Source: Gammaproteobacteria bacterium (lineage in GTDB: Bacteria; Pseudomonadota; Gammaproteobacteria; HTCC5015). From it: a stretch of 36,295 nt of DNA. The stretch spans positions 1 through 36,295 of the forward strand of contig JANQRI010000049.1 in NCBI GenBank assembly GCA_028284675.1. The letters run 5' to 3'. The position numbers and the translations under genes are program-made. Below the pieces are notes generated by a model. It was not told the DNA's origin, made no database searches, and saw only the letters and a program-made list of their open reading frames with translations. The stretch's first letter is position 1. Every line of letters starts with the position of its first letter. Below are positions 7,680-15,672 of this stretch, one piece after another.

Positions 7680-9371
7680 ATGAGCAGCTCTAAATCTAGC
7701 ATTAAAATTCTGGAAAAAATAGCGGAAAAAAGCTCGCATCGGCTTTTGGTGATATCTTTTTTCCCTTTACATTTTTCTATCTGGAGCAGCCAGGACCCTT
7801 TCATTTCAAAAGCGCTTTTTCTGGTACATATTGGGATCTTTCTTTTCTGGCAGCCGTTTATCAGCCATAAAACACAAATTCAGACCCGCCCGACGATTAT
7901 TCTGATTTTTGCAATCCTGGGCATTATATTGCTTGCCGGAGGCCTGGCGCAGCTTATATGGATTGTATTGCTGGTTGGGATTTTGAGCAGTTACCGCTTG
8001 GGTTCATTACAGGATAAATTGATTTTCCTGCTGATTATCAGTTTTCTGTTGATTGAACTGTTCGGCGGCCTGATCCCGATCAGTATCAAAAGAGAGGCGG
8101 ATCTGTTAAGTGATACGGATTACATCAGTTATCTGGCTTTAACACTGAATGTGCTGACATTATTGTTACCGACAAAAGTGGAGTCATTTCGAAACTATTC
8201 GTCAGACCTGCTTTACTCATTGATTGCAATTTCGGTTGTTGTTTTGCTGGCGATGGCAACTCTGTTGTGGATGTATTACGGCGGATACAGTTATTTTATA
8301 TCGCTGATTTATTCGCTGATGACAATGGCCGGTGTATTGATTATTTTTAATCTGATTTTTCGGCCCAGCTCCGAAATCGGTTTATTCGCACAGTTTCGTG
8401 ATCGCTACTCTCTGAATTTGGGCACTCCGTTTGAATCGTTTCTGATCGAGACAGCGGAAATCAGTGAGAACACCGAAGATCCGGATGAATATCTGACAAG
8501 TGCGTTTGCTCTGCTGAATAATCTGGATTGGGTTAACGGGCTGGAGTGGCAGACCGGCACTGGCTCAGCGGAAGTCAATCAGCTGAACGGCCATCGTAAT
8601 GAATTTAATTTCGATGATCTGGAAGTTGCATTGTATTCCAATCAAGCACTGGGCCCGTCGATGAAAATACATGCGGGACTGCTGGTTAAAATCATAGAAA
8701 TTTTTTATACCGCAAAAAAACGTGAAGCGTCTTTATCACGTTCAGCGCATATGGAAGCGATATATGAAACCGGCGCAAGGTTGACGCATGATATCAAAAA
8801 TCTGATGCAGTCATTGACGCTCATGTTATCCGCAGCCAATGCGAAGCCTATGGCAGAAGAGGACAGCAAGTTATTTTTCAGCAATCTGGAAATTATCACG
8901 AACCGTCTGCAGCAGACGCTGGTAAAACTTCGTAACCCTGAAACGTTTACAGAGCACTCGGTGTCGATTTTTTCCTGGTGGAATGAAATCAAGCGGCGTG
9001 AATCAAATCAGGATTATATTCACTTTTCTGAAGAGCTGGCTGAGGGAATTGAAATTCCCGAGGAGTTGTTTGACAGTGTTTTGGAAAACCTGCTGGATAA
9101 TGCGAAAAAGAAAAAGAAACGCGAGCCGGATTTAGAGGTTAAAGTCAATCTGCTTAGCGGCCTTGATGAGCTGGTGTTAAGCGTCAGTGATAACGGTGAG
9201 CCGGTGCCCGAGCATATCAGCCGTGGTTTGATGAGCGGTCCGGTAAAATCCCGTTCAGGGTTTGGAATCGGCTTATATCAGGCCGCGAAACAGGCGCTGG
9301 CGCATGGGTTTACGCTGGAGTTGAGCAGCAATGAAACCGGTGATGTCAGTTTCAGCCTGGTCAGAAAATAA
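7680..9371 (+). CDS. PrsK-like membrane sensor histidine kinase
   Basis: The first 230 or so residues of this 563-residue protein hold about seven membrane segments. Then come a linker domain (about 235-350, perhaps a degenerate GAF) and the kinase core. The phosphoacceptor is H370 in LTHDIKNLMQSL, a form (HDxKN) shared with PrsK and some NtrB-like kinases. The ATP-binding domain has the N box ENLLDNA (469-475), G1 SDNGEP (about 503-508) and G2 FGIGLY (528-533). PrsK normally pairs with the sigma-54 regulator PrsR in PEP-CTERM/exosortase systems; a PrsR-like regulator sits at 22579, on the other side of the pilus cluster, so I infer they form a pair. Family PrsK proteins are usually longer and have a clear GAF domain. 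It converges with the pilin gene at 9420. Confidence 0.85.
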   Translation: MSSSKSSIKILEKIAEKSSHRLLVISFFPLHFSIWSSQDPFISKALFLVHIGIFLFWQPFISHKTQIQTRPTIILIFAILGIILLAGGLAQLIWIVLLVGILSSYRLGSLQDKLIFLLIISFLLIELFGGLIPISIKREADLLSDTDYISYLALTLNVLTLLLPTKVESFRNYSSDLLYSLIAISVVVLLAMATLLWMYYGGYSYFISLIYSLMTMAGVLIIFNLIFRPSSEIGLFAQFRDRYSLNLGTPFESFLIETAEISENTEDPDEYLTSAFALLNNLDWVNGLEWQTGTGSAEVNQLNGHRNEFNFDDLEVALYSNQALGPSMKIHAGLLVKIIEIFYTAKKREASLSRSAHMEAIYETGARLTHDIKNLMQSLTLMLSAANAKPMAEEDSKLFFSNLEIITNRLQQTLVKLRNPETFTEHSVSIFSWWNEIKRRESNQDYIHFSEELAEGIEIPEELFDSVLENLLDNAKKKKKREPDLEVKVNLLSGLDELVLSVSDNGEPVPEHISRGLMSGPVKSRSGFGIGLYQAAKQALAHGFTLELSSNETGDVSFSLVRK

Positions 9372-9401
9372 TAAGCAAGAGTCTACGAGCTTGTAATATT
9401 T

Positions 9402-9419
9402 TAATGTGTGTTCACATTA
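9402..9419. terminator. Small stem-loop between convergent kinase and pilin genes
   Basis: Arms TAATGTG and CACATTA flank a 4-base loop and exactly fill the space before the pilin stop codon. The stem is short and AT-rich, with T-rich sequence on both sides, so it could be a weak bidirectional terminator. Confidence 0.4.
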
Positions 9420-10133
9420 TTATTCCGGCAGGCGGCCGGCTTCCACCATTTTCAGGCGTAACAGATTCGGTGATATCCAGGTCAGGATATCGTCAAACTC
9501 GGGCGCCGCCGCATCCGGTGCGGTGTAAGGCCGTTCGACAAAAATACCGTTATTGGCGCCGGCGTTATCGATATTCTGGTCTTCATGTACTGAAGCTGCG
9601 GCCAGTGTCAGGTTGCCATTTGGGCCGATACTGAATATTACCGCCGGGATATCTTGTGCAACCACATTGATCGGCGGCGGCGGTATCGCATTGCTGTCAT
9701 TGATTGTGATTGTACCGATATCCGTCAGATTAAACGTCACGGTGGCCCCCACAGCTAAATTCGCAAATTCATCGGTTACCGCATAATAATAAGGCGTATC
9801 CCACGGGTCGGTGGCTGTGATGCCCAGATCAACCCAGGGTAAATAGCCCAGCGTCACCGGATCGGCGCTGCATCCTGCAGCGGTGCCTGAGCCATTACCG
9901 ATACCGTCAGGTACTCCTGCGGCAGGGGGAAAGCCATCAGTATCCGGGCAGGGTAAATAACCCAATCGCATTACATAACCGATCAGTGCCTGCTTGGCGA
10001 TTTCCAGCTCTTCGGTCGCTTGTTTAACTTTTGAAGCCTGTATATAGGTGGTCAGGCCGGTGACGGTGGCACCGAGCAATAAACCGGCAATAATCATTAC
10101 GACCGATAACTCGATCAGAGTGAAGCCATGCAT
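9420..10133 (-). CDS. Type IV pilin-like protein, last gene of the MSHA-like cluster
   Basis: A prepilin signal is clear: MHG|FTLIELSVVMIIAGLLLGATVTG with Glu5 of the mature protein. The ATG at 10133 gives a 3-residue leader. A GTG at 10172 would give a 16-residue leader (MSIPTAYSRKPRLMHG) and overlap the upstream gene by 29 bp; neither start has a well-spaced ribosome site, so the choice is open. The globular part has AKQALIGYVMRLGYLPCPD, then LGYLPWVDLG and DTPYYYAV, the same ordered phrases as in the gene just upstream (10144-11616). The protein is 237 or 250 residues, longer than classical MshA. It is probably a pilus subunit, minor or major, assembled by the MshE/MshG/MshL machinery encoded upstream in the same operon. 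Confidence 0.85.
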   Translation of the reverse strand: MHGFTLIELSVVMIIAGLLLGATVTGLTTYIQASKVKQATEELEIAKQALIGYVMRLGYLPCPDTDGFPPAAGVPDGIGNGSGTAAGCSADPVTLGYLPWVDLGITATDPWDTPYYYAVTDEFANLAVGATVTFNLTDIGTITINDSNAIPPPPINVVAQDIPAVIFSIGPNGNLTLAAASVHEDQNIDNAGANNGIFVERPYTAPDAAAPEFDDILTWISPNLLRLKMVEAGRLPE

Positions 10134-10143
10134 AAGGCGGGGT

Positions 10144-11616
10144 TTACGGGAATATGCAGTCGGGATACTCACAAACAGTTAAATCCTCTTTGATACAGTA
10201 GATAATATCATTAAATGTATCATCCGCGGCGCGGTAACTGTAATCTCCGTCACCGTCATCGGTTTCCAGTATTGTGTTGTTATCTTCCAGATAGTTAGTA
10301 AGTTGATCGCGTGTATCAGGGTCAGGCGGGCCGGTGCGGGTTTGGCTTGGCACGGTAAGGGTAAGCGTTGTATTTGAAAAAATAACTACCGCACTGCATT
10401 CATCGGTACCGTTGACGGTTAAACAGGGCTGCAGTGAGCAATCACTGCCGGGCGGGCTGGCCGGGCTTCTGGCTTGTGAGACTGCATAAAACAGGTGATC
10501 TTTCCAATTGTTCCATAATGCGATCAGTTCGTCATCTGCAGCAACGGCAGCGGAGTTAAGTTGATCGCAGGGTGAAATTGTAGCGGTGAAGAGTAGGCTG
10601 GGAGGGAAAGGGAAAGTGCTGCCTGTTTCGTTTATAGAGTCATCGATAGTGAAGGGTATTCTACCGCCATATAATGCGGATGTGTCATCATAGTTTGTAT
10701 CATCATAGTAGCCGTCGTTCCCGGCAAAAGGCCCGATCGGCGCGGCCCATGGTAAACGGAACTGAAAGTCGCTGTTATTTCTGCCGTATTCGGCGATGCA
10801 TTCGGCGATTTGTTCGGTAAGCAATTTTAGCTTATCCAGGTAATCCGATCTGGCCAGAATCGCATTCCAGATTTCATCCCGCGTAATATACACAACCTGG
10901 TCATTGATCACGGTTTCATTGGTAAACGGACCCTGGGCAATTTCATCGATCGTAAACGCGGTATCGTCGAATACAGCATTATCGGCAAGCCCGACCGCTT
11001 CCAGGTAACGAAATGCGTCATAGCTGCCGCCGCAGTTTGGTACATCGGTAGCCGGCAGGTCAATCCGGTTTTGGCCGATCGGCAGTCCGGGCGCGAATAC
11101 CGCCGCAACCGGGCGGCTGTCTATGGAATCGTTAGGTAATGGTGTAACGCCGTCATTAGCATAAAGCTTCAATAAACCCGGTGTATCGGAGTTTAAAAAT
11201 GTCCGTTCAGGTCTTTTTTTATATGGGCCGGAAACCGCATACCATAGGCATTCGCTGTTGCTGTCTTTGATCGGGCCGAGATCCAGGGTTCGCCAGGGTA
11301 AGCGACCCACGGCATTCGCGTCAGTGGAGCCACAGTTGGAGTCCTGTTCGCCTTCGAGAGTAGCTGAGTTGGTATAATCAGGGCAGGGCAGTACGCCGAA
11401 TTCACCGGGCACGATTTCATAATGGGTAACTGCATAGGCAATTAAAGCTTCTTTTGCGCGGAGTAAACTGGTCCGGGTTTTGTCCTGTTGTTCCATTTTA
11501 ACCACGCTGGTATTCCGGCTTAGAATAAATGCGGTGCTGCTGAACAGCAGCAATATCAACATGGTAATCAGCAGGGATGCGCCTTTTTGCATCGATTCCG
11601 GTCTGATGGTTGCCAT
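10144..11616 (-). CDS. Large MshP/PilX-like minor pilin
   Basis: This 490-residue protein begins with QKGASLLITMLILLLFSSTAFILSR, the hydrophobic N-terminus of MshP/PilX-type minor pilins, which lacks the Glu5 of ordinary pilins. Met9 (MQKGASLL) is an alternative start that would leave a shorter leader. The body carries AKEALIAYAV...LPCPDYTN, then GRLPWRTLDLG and CLWYAVSG, matching the downstream pilin gene, and a second LPWAAPIG region. It has many Cys (about 13), probably in disulfides outside the inner membrane. It is far larger than PilX or MshP (about 150-200 residues), so it may act as a tip or priming subunit; this is inference. It begins 22 bp after the MshK-like gene and may overlap the next one. 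Confidence 0.75.
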   Translation of the reverse strand: MATIRPESMQKGASLLITMLILLLFSSTAFILSRNTSVVKMEQQDKTRTSLLRAKEALIAYAVTHYEIVPGEFGVLPCPDYTNSATLEGEQDSNCGSTDANAVGRLPWRTLDLGPIKDSNSECLWYAVSGPYKKRPERTFLNSDTPGLLKLYANDGVTPLPNDSIDSRPVAAVFAPGLPIGQNRIDLPATDVPNCGGSYDAFRYLEAVGLADNAVFDDTAFTIDEIAQGPFTNETVINDQVVYITRDEIWNAILARSDYLDKLKLLTEQIAECIAEYGRNNSDFQFRLPWAAPIGPFAGNDGYYDDTNYDDTSALYGGRIPFTIDDSINETGSTFPFPPSLLFTATISPCDQLNSAAVAADDELIALWNNWKDHLFYAVSQARSPASPPGSDCSLQPCLTVNGTDECSAVVIFSNTTLTLTVPSQTRTGPPDPDTRDQLTNYLEDNNTILETDDGDGDYSYRAADDTFNDIIYCIKEDLTVCEYPDCIFP

Positions 11617-11638
11617 CAGTATGACTTCTCCTGCGGTA

Positions 11639-12283
11639 TCACTCGTCGGGTTTTAGCTTTTCAAGTTTTTCGATGCGCTCTTCCAGTAATTTGATTCTAA
11701 AGTCCTGTACCGCAAGCTGAGCTTCATCGAATTCTTCTTTGGGGGAGTCTTTATTTTCTTCGGGATTTATTTCCAGCGGTGCTGTTTCTGTAGCAGTAGT
11801 GGCCGGCGGCAGTTCGGCGACCGGTTTTTGCGGCAGTGTTTCTTCATGTGCTTCAACAATCTGACCGGTCTCCAGTGAGTAGATTTGTCCGGGGCGCAGT
11901 TTGACCTTATCGCCGTCCGGCAGAGTGACTTCGAACAAGTCGCCACGCACTCGTCTGCTGCTGTTTCTGACCTGTTCGCTAATATTGTTATTACGGAAAG
12001 ATGCGCTGTTGTTGATCCAGACATCGGCCTGCCCGTTTTCGCGGATAATCACACCATTAAGTTTAAGCCCCGGGAGCGTAATGTCTTCAGTCGGGCTTAC
12101 CGACGTTTGCGGCACGGTATTATCAAGCTTGTATTGTTCTCTGGCCCGGTTCAGGTCGGCACGTGTTTTTTTGTCGGTGAACAAACGATTAAAATAAGCC
12201 CGCTCCTGGGCAAAGCTGATGTTTGCAAACATGCTGAGCACAATAAGTAGCAAGATCATAGTTTTGTGGTGTGCCGCGGTCAT
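11639..12283 (-). CDS. mshK: MshK-like pilus biogenesis protein
   Basis: I chose ATG at 12283 because it overlaps the previous stop codon as ATGA and yields a proper signal peptide (MTAAHHKTMILLLIVLSMFANISFA). An open frame that extends to 12394 adds a sequence translated from inside the upstream gene. The 214-residue product has a small beta domain (LPGLKLNGVIIRENGQADVWINN, then VTLPDGDKVKLRPGQIYSL) typical of MshK and PilP-like proteins that sit between inner membrane and secretin. A Pro/Glu-rich linker and a C-terminal coiled coil (KLLEERIEKLEKLKPDE) follow. Position after the PilO-like gene supports the call. Confidence 0.75.
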   Translation of the reverse strand: MTAAHHKTMILLLIVLSMFANISFAQERAYFNRLFTDKKTRADLNRAREQYKLDNTVPQTSVSPTEDITLPGLKLNGVIIRENGQADVWINNSASFRNNNISEQVRNSSRRVRGDLFEVTLPDGDKVKLRPGQIYSLETGQIVEAHEETLPQKPVAELPPATTATETAPLEINPEENKDSPKEEFDEAQLAVQDFRIKLLEERIEKLEKLKPDE

Positions 12284-12885
12284 GATTTTATCTCTACTGT
12301 GTACCAGTCCATTGAGCAGTCGATATTGACATAAGCCGCGCTGGGCCGGTATCGGGCTGCTTCGTCGGGCGAAAGCCTTGAGACAAGCTCGCATGAATTT
12401 AATGCATAGAAACCGTTTGCATTATTTTTTAGCGCGCGCAGCAATGCGATTAGATCGCCTTCATGCAGCAGTCCCGCAGCCAGCTGCATTTTTGAGGTAT
12501 TGATTTTTACACTCTTCGGAATTTTCATGCCGGAAATATCTGCAGGTTCCTGCGGGCTGATCTCATATCGTAGAGACGGCAGCTTCAGGTATTTATTGAT
12601 TTGCTGGAGCTGTTCTATCCAGCTGAGCCGCTGCTCCTCGCCGATAATGCCTTTTCGTGAATATTTTTGATAACTGTTTACATATTGTTTGTACAGTGCT
12701 TTGTCCCGCAGAGCTTCGTTGTAGCGGCGCTTGGCTTTGTTGAAATCGCGTTCGATTGAAGAAAAAACGGACGATTCACCACTGTTGTGCCGTGTGGCCG
12801 AAGTCAGGATCATTGCCGATATAAGTGCTGCAATCAACAGCACGATCAGTGGCAGGCGCATTAGTTTCCAGTCGATATTTTTCAA
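12280..12885 (-). CDS. mshJ: PilO/MshJ-like inner-membrane alignment protein
   Basis: This 201-residue protein has a short cytoplasmic start (MKNIDWKLMRLP), one membrane helix (about 12-30), a coiled coil (residues 40-100) and a small C-terminal domain, the standard PilO/MshJ plan. PilO-like proteins pair with PilN-like partners to link the cytoplasmic motor to the outer-membrane secretin. The upstream mshI-like gene ends within its ATG (ATGA overlap) and the downstream gene starts within its stop, so it is translationally coupled on both sides. Sequence identity in this family is low and the call rests on length, topology and position. Confidence 0.75.
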   Translation of the reverse strand: MKNIDWKLMRLPLIVLLIAALISAMILTSATRHNSGESSVFSSIERDFNKAKRRYNEALRDKALYKQYVNSYQKYSRKGIIGEEQRLSWIEQLQQINKYLKLPSLRYEISPQEPADISGMKIPKSVKINTSKMQLAAGLLHEGDLIALLRALKNNANGFYALNSCELVSRLSPDEAARYRPSAAYVNIDCSMDWYTVEIKS

Positions 12886-14456
12886 ATTTCCTGCTCCTTC
12901 ACCATCACGAATGCAAACTGGGCATCGGTGTTCTTTCGACGGCCCGAAGTATCCAGCCCCTGGCCGACCATCCTGCTGGCCGGGTCCACATCAAAGGGTA
13001 GTTTAACAACATCGATAGTATCGGCTTTTTGTTGTGCTTTAAGGTCGTCAATAAACTCATTGACCCGCTCAACCGCGATACGGGGGTTGCCGTTATAGTC
13101 GGTGACCAGTGCTTCGACCAGGACTTTTTCATAGCTCAGTGTTTTACGGCCCATTTGAATGGCTCTTAGCATGCGCTTATCAAGTGGTTTTTTGGTTTCA
13201 CCAAAGCTGTGTCCGCTGTCCTGCGTTGACAACCAACGGATTTTCTTGATTGCAATCTGAGGGTGTTGGTCAAGTCCGCGCGAAATAGTCTGCATAAACT
13301 CAAGCGGGGAGGTATTGTATTTTTCCTGCAGTGTCTCTGCGGTATCGACCGCATCGCGCACATTGTTGACATTCAGATTCAGATCGGAAATGCCTTTAAC
13401 AATGTCATCGTAAAGCCGGTTATATTTGGTTGTTTCATCCGCCATTTTTTTTCTTTCATTGGACAGCAGATAACTGTCCAGCAGCATCGACAGACTCCAT
13501 ACCGAGGCAACCAGCAAAGTGATCGCCGCAGTGGCATATATTCCTCTGCGTGCTTGTTCGTGATAAAAGTAACGTTTGTCCTGGTGTGTGCCGTAATGCG
13601 GTTTTCGATACTTTTCAGCGAGCAGTAAGTGCGCAAACAACCAGTTACTGTAACGGTTTGTGGTCGGGGACTTTATGCCAAGTTCAAATGCAAGGTGGTC
13701 TTTGTCGATAATATGATACTGCTTGCGTGTGTCGCTGATCAGGATATTATTCAGCTGCTGATGCTCGCTGCTGGGGGCAATTACATAGACGTTGAGTTTG
13801 CGATTGTTATCGACATAATGCTGGTTTTCCAGGTAGCGGATCGTTCTCTCGGTTTCATCGCGCATCACCTCGTAATGGGATACTGAGTCATCACCACCCG
13901 GAGCCAGGCGGCTCAGCTTCAGCTTGCCTTTCGCATAAAAAGATTGTCTCAGGTTGCCGGGGATCTGTTGACTGATCACCAGGGCATCCCGGTGCGCCGC
14001 GTTTAGCGGTTTTAACAGTGCTTCGCCGACCAGCGGCAAAGAGTAGATGCCCTGTAACGCAACTTTGTGTTTGTGGAGCAGATCGACCCAGGGTTGAAAC
14101 AGTTTTGCATTGGTCAGTGCAGATATCAGTACGATATCATCACGGCGACCGGTTTTTTCGCGGGTTTGGACTTGTAAGTGAGTATGCGGATATTGCCGAA
14201 AATATTTATTAATAATACGTTTTTGTATTGCGGCGCGGTCTTTGCCGTATAAGCGTGGTGTTTTATCAAGGCGAAAGTCTTCCTCGATAATATCGACCAG
14301 CAATTTTACCGGGGCTTTTATTTCACGGCTGAGTAGGTTCTCAAAGGCGGTGAAACCTTTATCATCCGGTTCGAATTCTGCAATACCGGTGAATGCATTG
14401 CTTTCCCAGCGCATCACGACCATTCGGTAACCGGCAAAATAGAGAATATGTTTCAT
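12882..14456 (-). CDS. mshI: MshI-like protein, PilM-PilN-type fusion
   Basis: This 524-residue protein has a long N-terminal cytoplasmic part (1-300) with an actin-like (PilM/MshI) layout, including DALVISQQIPGNLRQSFY and RDETERTIRYLENQ. One membrane helix follows at about 304-327 (ATAAITLLVASVWSLSMLL), then a periplasmic coiled coil and an alpha/beta domain as in PilN. MshI in Vibrio likewise joins PilM and PilN functions in one chain. It would form the inner-membrane ring with the PilO-like protein encoded next. Spacing from mshG is 2 bp. The sequence is divergent, so the assignment relies on architecture and context. Confidence 0.75.
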   Translation of the reverse strand: MKHILYFAGYRMVVMRWESNAFTGIAEFEPDDKGFTAFENLLSREIKAPVKLLVDIIEEDFRLDKTPRLYGKDRAAIQKRIINKYFRQYPHTHLQVQTREKTGRRDDIVLISALTNAKLFQPWVDLLHKHKVALQGIYSLPLVGEALLKPLNAAHRDALVISQQIPGNLRQSFYAKGKLKLSRLAPGGDDSVSHYEVMRDETERTIRYLENQHYVDNNRKLNVYVIAPSSEHQQLNNILISDTRKQYHIIDKDHLAFELGIKSPTTNRYSNWLFAHLLLAEKYRKPHYGTHQDKRYFYHEQARRGIYATAAITLLVASVWSLSMLLDSYLLSNERKKMADETTKYNRLYDDIVKGISDLNLNVNNVRDAVDTAETLQEKYNTSPLEFMQTISRGLDQHPQIAIKKIRWLSTQDSGHSFGETKKPLDKRMLRAIQMGRKTLSYEKVLVEALVTDYNGNPRIAVERVNEFIDDLKAQQKADTIDVVKLPFDVDPASRMVGQGLDTSGRRKNTDAQFAFVMVKEQEI

Positions 14457-14458
14457 CG

Positions 14459-15667
14459 TTACAGCACCGGAAGGTTAACAACCGCTTCATAAATCGGGTT
14501 GAATACTGAAATGGCAATCCAGGCAAAAATTAATCCCAGAAAAATAGTTATTGTCGGCATTATCGCTGGTTCGATAGAGTCGATTGCTTCATTAACCTCT
14601 TTATCATAAAAATAGCTGACATTCAGCAACGCTTCGCTCATCGCGCCGGTGTTCTCACCGACCCGCAGCATCCTGACCACCAGTGCCGGAAATAATCCGG
14701 TGTTGGCAAAACTTAAGCTGATGCTTTCCCCTTCGGATATCTGGTCATGTGCTCTTTCCAGCGCGTTTTCCAGAACGAGATTATTGATGACCTGTTTGCC
14801 CATCACGATCGCGTTCAATACAGTAATACCTGAGGCATACATTAATGCAAAATAATTACAGAAGCGGGCCATTTTGATTTTGTAGGAAATAGGACCGATC
14901 AACCACAGCTTTAGTTTCAGTCCGTCCCATTTATATCGAAGCCCCTTGCTGTATTTGGTTGCAAGGAAGAACAGCGTTACGATTCCAAAAGGTAATATCA
15001 GCAGGATATACCAGTAATGAATAAAAAAATCAGAAGTGTTTTGCAGCAATTGTGTATGCCAGGCAATCTCCTGGCCGGCAAGTTTGATAAACGGTATCAG
15101 TTTCGGCACCAAATAAGTCATCAGAAACAGAATCATCAATGTGACTACAACGATCACAAAGCTTGGATATACAGCCATTCTTTTCGCTTTGGTGCGTAAC
15201 TCGAATTGCCAGCGCAACATTTCGGTCGAGTCTTTTAATACTTTAACAAGCTGGCCGCTGCCTTCACCGACCTGGACCATGCTGATATAAACCGGGCTGA
15301 ATATTTTGGGATACAAGGCGAGAGACTGGGAAAATGTTTTCCCGGTACCGATATTTTCAATCAGACCGGCGATAATATCTTTAAAAGCTGCATGTGTGGT
15401 GCTTTCACGGAGATCCTGAAGTGCATCCACCAGTGGTACACCGGCGGACAGCAGTTGCTCAAGCTGGTAATTGAAAGTAATCAGCTCTTTGTTATCAACT
15501 TTATTGAGGCGCCAGCTTAGCAGCGGTTTTTTTTCGGATTTATAACGAATCAGGTCCAGATCCATATTGGATATGCGTGACTCCAGATCGGCCTCATTCG
15601 CGGCCTCTATTTGTCCGGAGATAAGCTTGCCACTGGTATCAACCGCTTTGTAAGTGTATTTGGCCAT
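14459..15667 (-). CDS. mshG: MshG, GspF/PilC-family inner-membrane platform protein
   Basis: This 402-residue protein has two repeated GspF domains (about 60-190 and 265-390) and three membrane helices (about 170-195, 215-240 and 370-395). The opening MAKYTYKAVDTSGKLISGQIEA and the phrase LLSAGVPLVDAL are hallmarks of the family. It forms the platform on which the extension ATPase acts to polymerise pilin. It starts 5 bp after mshE, its usual functional partner. Confidence 0.95.
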   Translation of the reverse strand: MAKYTYKAVDTSGKLISGQIEAANEADLESRISNMDLDLIRYKSEKKPLLSWRLNKVDNKELITFNYQLEQLLSAGVPLVDALQDLRESTTHAAFKDIIAGLIENIGTGKTFSQSLALYPKIFSPVYISMVQVGEGSGQLVKVLKDSTEMLRWQFELRTKAKRMAVYPSFVIVVVTLMILFLMTYLVPKLIPFIKLAGQEIAWHTQLLQNTSDFFIHYWYILLILPFGIVTLFFLATKYSKGLRYKWDGLKLKLWLIGPISYKIKMARFCNYFALMYASGITVLNAIVMGKQVINNLVLENALERAHDQISEGESISLSFANTGLFPALVVRMLRVGENTGAMSEALLNVSYFYDKEVNEAIDSIEPAIMPTITIFLGLIFAWIAISVFNPIYEAVVNLPVL

Positions 15668-15672
15668 CTGCG

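Noticed and set aside
12284..12394. Upstream extension of the mshK-like gene to 12394
   Set aside because: The added residues come from inside mshJ and would destroy the signal peptide; ATG at 12283 overlaps the mshJ stop codon.
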